Below are positions 51,002 through 64,000 of a DNA stretch of 64,000 nt, one piece after another. The notes beneath the pieces were generated by a model. It worked only from the letters and a program-made list of their open reading frames with translations. It searched no databases and was not told the origin of the DNA. Positions within the stretch are counted from its first letter, which is position 1. Every line of letters begins with the position of its first letter. The position numbers were made by a program, and so were the translations under genes. The stretch is from Hypsibius dujardini. Lineage: Eukaryota > Tardigrada > Eutardigrada > Parachela > Hypsibiidae. The stretch spans positions 1 to 64,000 of the forward strand of contig LRSR01001232.1 of NCBI GenBank assembly GCA_001579985.1, written 5' to 3'.

Positions 51002-52632
51002 CTAAAATGCTAATGTACGATTCTGTGAAAGAGTGACGGATATCTTGTCTCTCTGCCCGTTACGCATGTTGTCACGAACTATTTCCTGGTGCGAGTTGAC
51101 CGGAGTAGAATTAGTCTTTCTTGGGAGAAGAGAATCATGGTCCTCTCTTGGCATCCGGAAGCCATCCTTTGCCAACGGAATGCCATAGAGTCTTGGTTCA
51201 GGTGGACCGTCGAAATTGTACATAATTCGTGAAGGCACTAAATCATCAAAAGTCGCGTTTAATGACAGTTTGCATGGAGCGGAAGATGCCGAGCCGTCAT
51301 AGAGGACAAACCTGGCGCCATATTGTCCCCTTGGTAATCTCCGACAAGAAGCTCTTTTTCTCCCTCGACTGAGTTGGTCTGCGTGTACGGAGCTACTACT
51401 AGACAAACCGAAAGCACCAATGCCATCAAGCAAGTTCCGGTCGCCTTCGTGGTGCGAGTTGCCCGGCCAAAAATGTTCTGCAGAGTCTTCAGCTGCTGCT
51501 GCAATGAAACATTCTCCTTCTCCAACTCCTTGACACGCTTCTGCAGAGCTTTGTTCTGGGTGGTCACGTCTTTAACCTAGGACAATCCCAAATGAGCAAA
51601 CGACTCAAATCTATCATACAACTACAGTAGAAACATACAACGACCAAGACCATTATACCTGATCTTCCAGTGTATCCATGTAAACCTTCTTCTTTCGCCG
51701 GCTCTCTTGGGCGGATTTCTGAAAAGACAAACATCAACATCAGTGCATTATGTGTCAAACAGCAAGGCCATCCTTGCGGGCGAAAATAAGTAGGAACAAT
51801 GTTAGTATGACTGATTACCTTATTGCGGATCTTGCGACGGATCTTCTTGAGGGTGCGCTCCTCTTGCTTGGTAAGCGGATGAGACTTGGGGAGAGTGAGA
51901 CCTTCCTTCTTCAAAAGAATCAGTTCCTCTCGGCTAAGAATTAACTCCTCTTTGCCGTTGTCAGAAGCAGAGCTGATGGAATGAGTCGACTTGGGCGATC
52001 CTTGAAGACTCGGGCTGTCCGATGACACTGATCCGTCATCACTGCAGCTGGACGAGATGCCCGACGAAGAGGATGAGAAGGCGCACTCTGACGGCAGTTG
52101 CTGCAGATAAGCGCTCAATTCCCCCAGAGCCTCCAAGTCGAGATCTACAACGAGGAAACAAATGTTGAACATAATCAATCAATCAATCAAGGGAGGAAGC
52201 GATGAATAGAGTGAGAGAACTTCTCACTTTCACACAGGCCATATCGTGAGAGTTAACGTTACAAGGTGCTGGTACTGTAGTACTTTCCACTTACCAGAAC
52301 AAGAAGAGAGTTCTTCCATCCCCGGAAGGATGTCCATCATCCTGTTCTCCTGTCCGGTCATCAAATTTAAACCCAAGACACCTTCCCCTTCCTGATGTCC
52401 TTCCGTTTGTTCTCCCAAAAGGGATAGGAAGTCATCCGACAAATCCTATCATCATCCAAAGACAACTTTTTAGAAAGAAAGTGCAATCTCGAATCTTCTA
52501 TGTGTCCGTCCATCCATCCATCCGTACCATGTCAAAGGCAGGTGAATCCTCCATTTTGATATTCTCATTCACATCCCCCACTCCAAACAATAAATCCCAC
52601 AGACCGCGGCCTCCATTCGCTGCTTCCGACAT
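51002..52632 (-). CDS. creb3l: CREB3-family membrane-anchored bZIP factor
   Basis: CREB3 (OASIS/Luman) proteins are ER-membrane transcription factors released by Golgi proteolysis. Exons are 52528-52632 ([17 protein letters not shown]), 52295-52445 (acidic, [11 protein letters not shown]), 51819-52144 (Ser-rich, then [19 protein letters not shown]), 51659-51718 ([20 protein letters not shown]) and from 51576. The basic region and its preceding block are typical of the family. The leucine zipper ([19 protein letters not shown]) is followed by one hydrophobic segment, [15 protein letters not shown] (about 51430-51390). After it the zipper frame runs only to a stop at 51259, while a second frame (+3n+2) is open to 51002. 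The second frame carries three N-glycosylation sequons (NAT, NST, NRT) and a family-like RFVLYDGS segment, so the true lumenal domain probably uses it. Confidence 0.85.
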
Positions 52633-53042
52633 CCTCTAATAATAATGGCCTAAATAAAGAACAAATCTCAAAGTACTCCCACAAGAAAAGAGACAAGATG
52701 GAAAAAGACGGCGACCTAGAAGCCAAGACGAAAACAGCTGTCGACGTCATATCAGTGCCACGTTGCCACCTGCATGATTCATCATGACTCTGGCTTAAGC
52801 AGTCTTCTGCCTAAACATTAAGCAAACAAGTCGCGGCTGGCTAACATTGATTGGTGCATTTTTAAGCCAACCCACAGGCCTATTCTATCACAAAATTGTT
52901 ATTTTACTGTTTATATATTATATTATTATTATTGGGGTAATAATTTGTGCCCTTCTTTGGCTTTCTCCTCGTTTTTAAGCTTTCCCACGTTGACCAGGTG
53001 TGAGCGAAGACTATTTTGGAATTGGGAAAGAGGGAGAGAGAG
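52633..53042. promoter_or_regulatory. shared 410-base divergent promoter interval
   Basis: The start codons of the CREB3-like gene (minus) and ptpn14/21 (plus) face away from each other only 410 bases apart. The interval therefore must hold both 5' leaders and core promoters. It contains CTGTCGACGTCATATC, including a TGACGTCG-like sequence on the minus strand near 52745, which resembles a CRE/UPRE-type bZIP site. Assignment as a regulatory region rests on gene geometry. Confidence 0.5.
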
Positions 53043-56000
53043 ATGCCCTTCGCTCTACGTCTGAAGAAAGTTCGACGTTATGATGTTGCGCGGAAAAATT
53101 TATTCCTTTTGCCGGTTCAGTTGTTGGACAATACCATCATGGAGTGTACCATGAATGAGACTAGTACAGGTAAGTTCACCGTTCGAATGAGAAAGAAGAA
53201 AGAAATGTGAAAATCTCAGCCATGGCTTCCAGAGTTGTTAGAAATAGAATCAATCAATCAATGAGTCAGTCAATGCCCGTGAGCGACGTTATGAAAATAC
53301 GAAAGTACACTACGAAAGTTCTTATTGTTTGTTTCAGGTTTGGATCTTCTTCACCACATTGCCCAACGCTTAACGATTGGTGAATGTCAATATTTTGGCA
53401 TCAAGTTCATCAACCGCCATATGCAGTATGAATGGCTTGACTCGAATTTACCTTTGAAAGAGCAACTACACAATTGTGTCAGCGAAGTCTTCGTCAAATT
53501 CTCAGTCCGCTTCTACATCCGCAACACCAGCCAGCTGAAGGATGACTTTACCAGATACCAATTTTTTCTGCAGTAAGCTTACAAAATTCGGATTTGGTAG
53601 TCAATCAAGACACTTGTTAAAATGTACAACATTCTCCTTTCGTTCAGGTTACGGAATGAGATCATCGAAGGTGCATTGTTGTGAGTTTACTATAATAAAT
53701 GTTGGCGACCTCCTATACTTATTACTGAATACTGTCACTGATAACTACAGTTACTAATAAGTTTCCCTTTCCTCCCAACAAAAGATGTTCCACGGAGCAG
53801 GCAGTACTACTTGGAAGTTACAGTTTGCAGGCCGCATACGGTAAGACTCGAATTATTCCCTTGGCTCTTGGATGGATGGGGACTTTCAACTGTTGTGCGC
53901 TCTCTTTCTTGTGCAGGTGACTTTGATCCAGAGCGGCATTCTCCACGCCATCTTCGCGATTTTTTCCTATTACCCAAACGGATGTCTTCTCAGGAAGAGC
54001 TTTTTTTGTCGCTACTTATTCAAGTTTCTGAAATCCATCGCTCTCTCCAAGGAATGTCACCGACTGAGGCCGAGGCTGCCTACATTGTCGAGTGCCAGAA
54101 TCTAGAAGGTAAAGATAGTTATTTAACTTCAAGATGAGTAATTGAATGTTGAGAGTTAAATCGTGGTTGCATATTGTCTTTGAAAGGGTATGGGGAGGAT
54201 TACTACTCAGCCAAGGATGCTTCAGGAAACGACTTGCTTTTGGGCACCAGCACGTAAGTGAGAGCGATCAAGTCGGAGTCATTATGCTCTGTTTCTACTA
54301 ATAGTAGTACAAGCACATATACCGGAGACTCCGATGCTTTTTATCGGTTTGGTTATTTTCGTACAGTTAGTTAATGTGTCTGGTTCGGGAAAGTTCATGT
54401 TCTGGTAATAGTAGTAGTACCAGTACATTCTTCCTATTGGTTTTACAGAATTGGAATCACCATCAAGCACCCTACTGGCCGGCCTCTTCTCTCAATATCT
54501 TGGAGTAATCTCAAGAGCGCATCGTTAGCTAAAAAGAGGTCCATTTGTCTCGAATGTATCGGTTCGGGGAGGTCTTCACAGCGGGTGGTACAGGTCTTCC
54601 TCGAAAATGCCGATTTTTCTGCGTACGCATTCTTATTCACACATTCACCCCAATCCTGAGGCAATTTATAGAATCAGGCTTCACTATACGAAATGTTTCC
54701 CGCTTTTATTTCCAGTTATGTGCTATCCAACATAACATTGCAACAGGAGTTTTACGCGAACGAGGATAGCTGCATGCCACCTGTATCCTTACCTGATGCC
54801 GACCTCCAGCACTTGAAACCTTACGGTTTGATGTTCCGTCCGGATCCTTCTCTACAGTCGGTGGTAATCTCTAAGCAAATGGCTGAAGTTGCTCAGAAAT
54901 TCTCTCGGCCCGATGTAGCAGAAGCACGCCTTTGTGTTGGTAAGCGTTCACTGCACACATTTCATCATTCGATTGAGATTGCCGGCGTTATTAAGTACTT
55001 TATCTGCCTTTGTTGTAGACGAAGGAGTTTTCAATCGTAAACCTGGCCCGGCTTATCGGGAAACCCCGTCGTACCATGCGACCGTCAACGACTGTGCTGA
55101 ATCAAAGAATCTCCATGTGGGACAACAGTACTCATCCAGACTAAGCTCGGTCTCGTATGAGAAAGAACTACGTGAGCGATTGGAGTGCGGTTCGAGCAGA
55201 GCTCATTTTCCGTCAACCGACAAACGGGTAGGAGATGCTAATACTAGCAGTACTCCCGAATTAAGGATTTCCAACTTTCCCGCTTCGGACAATTCCCACC
55301 GACAGTCCATCAGCAATTCAACCCCTGATCTACTTTCCACTACGTCCTCGGCAAACCGAAAGAGGCCTGCGATTCAGTCCAACGAGATGCAATATGATCT
55401 GCAGATGATGCGGTTGGCAGCCTTTGATGGTGTCGGAGATCTTTCCGGCTCATTTTACTCATACTCTAATGATCCAGTGACTCAGTCTCGGTCCGTTTCG
55501 CCTGCTGAGCACGGGGCAGAAGCAAGACGAAATTCCCGTTCTTTCGCGTCATCGGCCCCTTCAAATCCAATCCGCCCCGACAGCGCGGTTGACACAGATA
55601 TTTCTATCAAGGATACCCGGCGACTGGATTTGGAGAAACGTTTATCTTCTGGCAACCTGTTAATTGAATTCGAGCAGATTCCAAAAAAGCGGCAGCATAG
55701 GCAAGACAACTGCAGTGTGGCAATCCTGACTGAGAATAAACATAGAAACCGGTATTTTGTAGAATGGTTTCTTAATATTAGGTTTTCTGACGTTCCATTT
55801 TATCTATCTTTTTGTTGCTTTTTTGCAGATATGCAGATCTTCTTCCTTACGGTAAGAACTATACAGAATGTAGAATTCAGTTTAATTTTATTATTGATCA
55901 GCTTCTCTTATCTTTCTAGACGACACCCGCATTCATCTTGGCAATCCAACTAGGAAGAACGCTAACGGCTACATCAACGCTTCTGATATTATTTTAAAGT

Positions 56001-56792
56001 GTGAAGGACTTGAAAGGCGGTAAGCAAAGCACATCTTCGCCGTTTATTAAAATCGCTCCATCTGCTGGATGAGTTTCATTTTATCAATGACAGGTACATC
56101 GCCGCTCAAGAGCCCATTTCTGGAGCGACTGGGACAGCGGAAGACTTTTTATGTTTATTGAGTCAAAGCCAGATTTCAGTGGTAGTGGTGTTGGCTGACG
56201 ATCCATGCGTTCCCTGGATCCCGTTCTTGATTGGCGAGAAGGAAGTCTCACTGGAGGGCTTCCATCTACGAAGCGAGAGCATATCTGAGGGTCCGGGTTT
56301 CCGAACGGTCTGCTTCTGGCTCTATGATCGCCGCAGCAAGCAATCACGACGCAAAGTATGGGCGGTCCACTACACAGCATGGACTGACCAAGGAATTCCT
56401 TCAAGTGTGTCTCATTTCTGCCGCATGATGCAAGAACTGGATGCCCTCCGTGCATCGATAGTGGATTGCCACAGCGTGACTGTCGTATGCCGAACAGGCA
56501 GTGGCCGAAGTGGAATGCTCATCTTATTCGATTTCATGAAAGTCTGCTTTGATCACAATCAAAACGTTGACCTGGCTCGCGTTTTAACCCATATGAGAAT
56601 CCAGGTAAGGAAACATCTAGACGCGGCTTTCAACTCCATATGCAGCTCATGAAGAAGCTTTGGTAGCGGATTGTTCACAATTGTCCGTTTTTTTTTAATT
56701 TGCAGCGTATGCACATGGTTCAAACGGTATCGCAGTATCGTTTTGTGTACATGGCACTGGTTGAGCATCTAGCTAGTGCTCGCCTGATCTGA
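53043..56792 (+). CDS. ptpn14: PTPN14/PTPN21-type FERM tyrosine phosphatase
   Basis: PTPN14/21 (Pez) are junction-associated phosphatases that restrain YAP and Src-family signalling. The start at 53043 (MPFALRLKKVRRYDV) matches the family; an in-frame ATG at 53016 is less likely. Thirteen in-phase exons are 53043-53169, 53338-53572, 53648-53680, 53785-53840, 53917-54108, 54187-54253, 54449-54622, 54716-54939, 55019-55751, 55829-55851, 55920-56019, 56094-56604 and 56706-56792. The FERM domain covers about residues 15-310 (LHHIAQRL, YFGIKFI, FTRYQFFLQ). A Ser-rich linker follows, then a phosphatase domain with NRYADLLPYDD and NANGYINAS, ending RMHMVQTVSQYRFVYMALVE and SARLI, the family C-terminus. 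Catalytic loops are altered: VVCRTGSGRSG keeps Cys and Arg but has Val for the usual His, and the WPD loop reads WTD. The linker is shorter than in vertebrates. Confidence 0.93.
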
Positions 56793-57900
56793 TCTTTGAC
56801 TAGTTTATCTTTGTATCTGATATTTGATCTGTAATAAGTAAATCAATGGTCGGTCCTTCTGTCATTAAACAGAACTTTGAGTGAATGTTTCATGACGATG
56901 AAGCAATCATTCAGAGGCATCATTTTAACAATTAATCAATTATTAGAACTACCGAAGTTTTGTGGCCTCCTGGTCTCCCTCTCTGCATTTAACGATTTTA
57001 TGGAATGTGTTGTTTCGTTCGAGCAAAAGGAAGTTAGTCAGCGGTAGCGTACTTTCGTTGTTCTGGTTCATAACGTTTACTGTGTACAACAAATTGACTG
57101 GCAGGTTCTATTATTGAGTTACTGGTTCAGGACCTTTAACGGGCAAAGAAGTAATTCCAAAATCAGGTTGAGCAAAGTGCGTTCGCAGATTTGCCCTTCA
57201 GAAATCACAGAATGAATTTGTTATTTCATTTAAATGGCAAGTGAATTACAGTATATTATTAGTGAGGTGTGTACCGGGGTCCGGGACTTTTAACAGATCT
57301 ATTGGGGGGTGAGGGGTCTTTACCGAGCCTTGATTTGATTGGATTGATTTATTCGATTCGCTGGACAACAGTAAAATGAGATCTTTTTATACTTTTTCAA
57401 ACGAAATTTTGTGCTATTTATGCATCCTGGCATTTCATTTACTAGTTTATTTGATAATTTGGGACGGATAATTAGTTAACCGTAGAAACTTGTGGCAATG
57501 AAATCGCGGATAGAATACGATACCGACCGTCACGTTTGGTGTTATTACTGACGATGCATGTGACAGGTTGACCGACCACACAAAAAATGAGTAAAAAATC
57601 ATAAAACTCAAATGAGCGAGGAGTAATAATAATAAATAAAAATATTAAGATGACGCTCTCAGAAGGCTAGCGTGTCCAGTCTGAGTCGTCAGCGGGAGAT
57701 ACTACAGTAAATAAGCTAAATGTAACGCATCAACTCAAAAAACTAACTCAACGAAGCAGCAGCCAAGGACGACGAGTAAACTGTCTTCTCGACCCATTGG
57801 AAGGAATTAGAATAAATGTGTGGCGGAGCAAAATCAAGAAAAACTCGCTTAGCTCTCATTTGGTTGACATGCTCGGCATCGGTGGCGGAGGCTATCCCGT
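56793..57900. other. convergent 3' region, ptpn14/21 to rap1
   Basis: No gene is recognised and it contains no long open frame. AT-rich stretches near 57590-57660 probably belong to rap1 3' UTR. No RNA gene or clear repeat was seen. Confidence 0.5.
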
Positions 57901-59421
<1,521 letters not shown>

Positions 59422-60087
59422 CGTCACTGAATTAAACAACTGTAGTGCAGGAAAAATCAGTCAAATCCAGTGGCAGAGGAAGAGGATTCCCGATGTTGGA
59501 AGCACAACAAAATATGATAATAAAGATGCTGTCTTCCAAACTTCCAAGCAAATCCTTTTTAACCTGGACGCTCTACTACTCCAAAGTCTTTACCTCACAC
59601 ATTACAATTTGAAACATTCAAAATGTCCCAAGCAAATGAAGATATCCAAACAGGACGGTGGAAGGCGGCTTATTAATCGCCAAGAAAGGAGATAAGGGAG
59701 GAGAAGAGACGAGAGACGCGTTTGTTGGCTTCACTTGCGACTTGAGCGTGTAAATGTACGAGACTACGAGTACGCTCATGCGCTCCCGCATCTCCGTAGT
59801 AAATGTGTGCACGGCAAGTACATACGCTACGTTTTTGCACTATCAATTTGTTTTTGTCTTTTTTTACCGCACATATTTTATAGCCATAAAGGAGGTTTCT
59901 CACTAAAAAAAGTCAAACAACAAAAAAGTTTCAGGAGTGAGAAAACGCTTCAGGTTAAGAACAGAGTAGATCTTGTCCAGCCGATGAGCCTAAAGATAAG
60001 TAGATAAAACTGAAGTAGCCTTCCCTCTTTAAATCTAATGTTAATTCTTTGATACAGATATTCTAAAGTCTTCCTCTTGCCGGTCTT
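59422..60087. other. 5' flank of rap1
   Basis: This is probably the rap1 promoter and leader, possibly with a non-coding first exon, on the minus strand. Open frames of up to 106 codons are unrecognised. Confidence 0.45.
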
Positions 60088-61747
60088 TTAAGAAATTTTC
60101 CGTCCGATTAAAGATAAAAGTCGCTTGATTCGCTTTGGTCCGGCCAAACCAAAAGTCTCAAAGGCTATAGGGTTGAAGGAAAAAAAACCCGTCAAAAAAT
60201 CATAATGGGTTACCCATAACCAAAGTTGCCAAGCTTTGTTGGGGCGCACTGGAGCAGATATAGCACTGGGACAGCGACGCGATTTTTGAGAAGGAAGAGG
60301 GATTGGTGTGCCGGAAAAAATATTGAGGCCGCTGGACATGACGCTAAGCCTGGTCGTCTTGGTGCCGATGGCGAATAAAACACCATCCGATAGAAGAGAC
60401 GCACCCAAGAGCGAGAGTTCCACATGGTTTGGAAAGGTGATGTCCGGCTGCGTTGTCTGTATAACGGCAGTAGCCTCCTCCTGATCTGCAACACATCCGC
60501 CGAAAACAAAACACTCACACTTGGACAGATTCAACCCAATTTTTCGGCCAGTCTCAAAGTCATGCATGACAGTTCCAGCTGGACTGCCGAGCGTGCTATC
60601 TTCAAGGTACCACGCGTTCAAGGGGGATTGCATGGTTTTCGACACCAGACAGAAGAGAGGGTCGAGAGGACTATCACCCTGCTGAACACCGGACGCCGAG
60701 TGAAGACGAAAATCGCCGAAAAACAGCTCCGCCAGTTTCCGATACATTTGCCATACAAAGGCATAGTATTGTGGGATATGTGGGCGTACAGCTGTCAGTA
60801 GTTTGTCCCGGTGAATCGTGTTGAAGGCGTTCCAGAAGTCAAGTTTGAGGAGCACTTGAGTCTCGTCATCGTTCATCAGGTAGGCGCGTACGGCCTGAAC
60901 CACAGCTTCGGCATATCATGCACCGGCCTGACCAGTTCACAAGGCGGCTGATGATCTTCCCTGATAGCCGGCGAAAAGTATTGCCGACTGTGATAGGCCG
61001 CCGTCCTTCTCCTTTTATTGTTGAGTGCGATGGGTGGGTAAGGTTAAGACGCGTCTGGGTTCTCGGCTGAGTCTTTACTGCGTAGACTGCCGAGCGTTTC
61101 TGCTGTTGGTGACGCCACCGCATCTTCCGACGTTAAGACACGTACCGCTCCGGAGATGTCGCCATTGCTCATTTTTTGCATCACTGCTTTCTGCTGCTTT
61201 GACGCAGACGGTTTTGCGGTGGCACACTTTGTGGGCTCCCGTACTGTGAGGAATCCCGTAGTGCGGTTGACGTTGGACTTGATTAAGTGACGCCAAGGAC
61301 ACCATCCGCTCTTACTTAGAAGCTGGTAGGCTGAAAACACCATAGCAGTAGGAGGCGACGCCATGCAGCATCCACATCACTGCAACAGTCAGCAAGAATT
61401 ACGATGAAATCTTCGGCGGCGGTGTATCGGGCATCTTTCGGGATCCGGTGGACCGTTTGATTGGCCTGACGCAAAGCCAGAGCAGCTGAGAGGCTGGGAG
61501 AGTCTGAAGGCAAAGTTGTGTTGGTAACAGCAATGAGAAGGTGGTTGCGGTTTTTTGTGGCTTGGGCTTGGAGGCACGGCTTTTTACCAAGGTGCTTCTT
61601 GAGATTACCCTCGCCTTTGGATAGGCGTCCACAGTCGAAGCAATCAATTGATCCATCGGCCAGCAGAAAGACGTAAAAGGTGTGGTGCGTTGCGGCGAGA
61701 ATCTTGCTGAACTGATGTGGCGGCAACCTACAATCAAAACTCAACAC
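60088..61747 (-). mobile_element. decayed LINE-type reverse transcriptase
   Basis: Minus-strand frames read in order. At 61316-61747 there is a Cys/His-containing N-terminal region (CFDCGRLSKGEGNLKKHL, zinc-finger-like). At 61044-61364 there is a conserved linker (KMSNGDISGAVRVLTSEDAV). At 60866-61123 the RT start (GEGRRPITVGNTFRRLSGK) appears, and at 60088-60903 the RT core. Motif A LLKLDFWNAFNTIHR and motif B GVQQGDSPLDPLF are clear. Motif C reads YLEDSTLG where the family has YLDDxTLG, so the first catalytic Asp is Glu. The blocks lie in different overlapping frames, so at least two or three frameshifts separate them. No endonuclease domain, poly-A tail or target duplication was identified. 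The family resembles RT genes common in invertebrate genomes; exact clade is uncertain. Confidence 0.8.
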
Positions 61748-62756
61748 GGCAGTCTTCTTGCAACAGCTAGCGGAGAGGTGCAGCGGACCTTGCTAGACTG
61801 ACGTGGCCGGCGGATGAAAGACGTGAAATTTGCTAAAACACTTGTCTTCGTTTTGTACTTGCGTAAAATATGAGATTTTCACCTTATACTTTGCACTGTT
61901 CGAGACTGTAACATCGACTCTCAAGCGGGATAGACGTGACAGCTTGCTTTCAAATGTGCAACCGGCGGAGAAGTCCCGTAGCGGTATTGATGAACTCTAT
62001 GAGCTCTATGCCAACAGCAGCGTGGATGAACTAAAAGACGGGATTGATGCTGCCCGCCCCGGATAAAGTTGAAATCTGTAGCATTTGTGGAAGGAATACA
62101 AGGACGCCTTGCTGGCCTCAGTCAACTGGCCAGTCCTGTTTTGCTGGTTCCGGCAGCGAGCACTACTTCAGAACGACTTCAGTGACGCAGGCAATATTTT
62201 TACTGATCGCCGAAGCCGCCTGGGTGCCCAGAAGCTAGACGATCTTTTTCCTGAAGTGGATCCTCATGCCTGATCATTGATTTTGAATCTCTTATACTGT
62301 CTGTTTCAGAAGCTAAAAAAGTTATATTTTCTGGTTAGACCTCCGTCCCTATTAGGACGGAAGAACCTGAACATGCAAGCTATTAGACTGAATAATAGAA
62401 GAATTGTGGGAAGACTTTACTGTAGAGGAGGTTAGAGGTGAAAGGAAGGAGCTCTTCAAATTACTGCAGAACACACGCTTATCTAGTCAATGATAAAGAA
62501 TAGTTCCTGATCTAATGTACTAGTGCCTGCCGACATGGCGGAACTATGTACGTGATAATAGCTGAGTAAGTACATTATAGAATGTGAGGGTAGATAGGAA
62601 TGGGTTAACTAGGTATCCTATTAATAAGTGTTGAGTACATGTTGGATACCACTCAACATTTCCATTGTTTCCATTTCGGCGCCGCACTGCATCGCTTTCT
62701 AAATTTGTGTTTTTCGCGTCGTTCCCCGTAGACCCAATCTTCCTACCCTTCGCCCA
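61748..62756. other. unassigned region right of the LINE remnant
   Basis: Two short plus-strand frames (61830-62066, DELYELYANSSVDELKDG; 62085-62273, KEYKDALLASVNWPVLF) overlap and could be pieces of one broken coding region, but I recognise no family. A 7-base stem, TCCGTCC/GGACGGA, lies near 62345-62365. Confidence 0.35.
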
Positions 62757-62816
62757 ATTTGGCCTTTTTCGGCGGACGTCCGTCGAAAAAACGTGTTCCT
62801 CAAACAATAGTTACCC
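62757..62816. repeat. solo end of a foldback element like the one in pumilio
   Basis: CGAAAAAACGTGTTCCTCAAA followed by CAATAGTTAC near 62783-62814 matches the right end of the 41533-42316 element (CGAAAAAACGTGTCCCTC, then AAAACAACGGTTAC) with few differences. No partner end was found nearby. Confidence 0.6.
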
Positions 62817-64000
62817 ATGTGTAGTTGCACAATTAATTTGAAACTGAAAACCAATCGAAATATGTTGAATTAATGAATCACAACCAGGACGCATACGGGT
62901 TTCGGGCCAGGGGGATGCACGAGGAGTTTTTTGGGGACAGCCCTATTTTGATTTAAAATCTTGTTCACTAAACTGATGAAGAAATGCCCTCTTGCTACAA
63001 TCTCATGAATTAAATAAAATAGAGGCAGTTGTCACAGTGCTCCCACCGTTTAATCTCTGAGGGCTCTACTTCTACTCAGGACTGTCCCTTTCTCTCGCAT
63101 CCGTCCAGGATATCCTGTCGTCCTCTGTCTCAGTCTCATTTCCCCATTCGCCATATTGAAACGCCAATAGGCGTGGTCCCTCCATATATTCATCCCATAA
63201 TAACTTGCACCTGAGAGACTAGTGAGCCAAACTGCTTTCGCGAGATTCAATCCCGACGACAGCATGCAAATAAAGGTATAATACATGCAATGCCCCCGCG
63301 GCCACGGTCAACAATTGCTCCAAGTGGGAACGAGAATGAACCAACAAGTGTTGTACGGTGAACAAGTAGTCGCATGACTTTTAGACCTGCTCGCGGCAAT
63401 TACTGTACGTGGCCCCATGCATGTTATTCGGTCTTGTTGAACTGAAGGAAAAAATGCACTTTCGGACAGGAATGGCGCATTTCTTCTACGCGGTCTACAA
63501 TATAAATTGAGCATGTTCTTGTTCTTGATTCCCAGCTCTAGTGTTAAGCGGCATACGAACTTCACCTTCCGGTGGTGCGGCGGTGGTGGGACCATCTGAC
63601 ATGAGTCAATCGCCTGTAGGGAAAATTCATTGTGACGACGTGTCCGAAAGGCATGTGCTTTACTTTTCTCAGGCTACATGACAAAGCAACTGCAGGCGTC
63701 GCATGCTACGATGCTGCACCACTGGTGCTCAATTATTATACTTACGGGTACATAACACACCTGGTATGGATGCCAATTACCACCAAATCGGATAAAACTG
63801 AAACGCCAGGTCGCCATCGAATTACTTTGGGTCTTCCATCACACACATCACACCACTCGTTTCGGTCCTCACGAGTGAATAGCATAGACAAGATCTCACT
63901 CTCCTTCCTCCCTCTACCACCTCCTGCAATCAAAGTGCGAATTCTTGGACACTTTCTTTTTCTGGGCACTAGCAAAAATATTCCTGTTCAGGCATTTCAC
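62817..64000. other. no recognisable gene at the right edge
   Basis: Minus-strand frames at 63308-63595 and 63742-63975 are of moderate length but match no family I know. They might be exons of a gene continuing beyond the window. Confidence 0.35.

Noticed and set aside
51480-51545. CNGCAG pairs in the zipper region of the CREB3-like gene as IRE1 sites
   Set aside because: The TTGCAG and CTGCAG sites are 21 bases apart, so excision would not change frame. They also lie before the membrane anchor, not after it, and encode conserved zipper residues.

Overview
The window is animal nuclear DNA from a compact, intron-rich genome. Host genes are cut into many short exons with GT-AG (and a few GC-AG) introns of mostly 50-150 bases, and neighbouring genes lie a few hundred bases to about 2 kb apart. 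The gene set (Homer, tensin, Pumilio, PTPN14/21, Rap1, a CREB3-type bZIP, an SLC6 transporter with the amine-type aspartate, MBOAT1/2 acyltransferase, peptide amidating lyase, a class A-like GPCR) is metazoan. Compactness and moderate GC suggest an early-branching invertebrate such as a sponge, but this is inference and I cannot name a species.

Layout. 1-222 is a 10-base tandem array that could be telomere-like. 690-3560 (minus) is the fossil of a protein-primed family B DNA polymerase of the Polinton/adintovirus kind, followed by a poorly understood stretch to about 8.7 kb with ORFs that may belong to the same or another old element, a GTCT microsatellite and a palindromic minisatellite. 8.7-14.1 kb is homer (plus). 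15.8-17.7 kb is a seven-helix receptor (plus). 19.1-27.2 kb is tensin (minus). 28.5-32.6 kb is an MBOAT lysophospholipid acyltransferase (minus). 35.1-43.4 kb is pumilio (plus), with two foldback/MITE-like elements in introns and what looks like an alternative first exon. 44.1-48.0 kb is SLC6 (minus), 48.8-50.7 kb the amidating lyase (minus), 51.0-52.6 kb the CREB3-like factor (minus). 53.0-56.8 kb is ptpn14/21 (plus), divergent from the CREB3-like gene. 57.9-59.4 kb is rap1 (minus). 60.1-61.7 kb is a decayed LINE-type reverse transcriptase (minus); the remainder to 64 kb has nothing I can assign.

Function. There is no operon logic. Several products are components of adhesion and junction signalling (tensin, PTPN14/21, Rap1) or of synapse-like scaffolding and secretory-peptide biology (Homer, amidating lyase, amine-type SLC6), but their proximity is not evidence of co-regulation. 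The most useful leads are the alternative pumilio start, the reading-frame switch after the membrane anchor of the CREB3-like gene, the altered catalytic loops in PTPN14/21, the missing Na1-site asparagine in SLC6, the retained catalytic signature in tensin, the GC-AG introns and micro-exons, and the unusual left-edge repeat.
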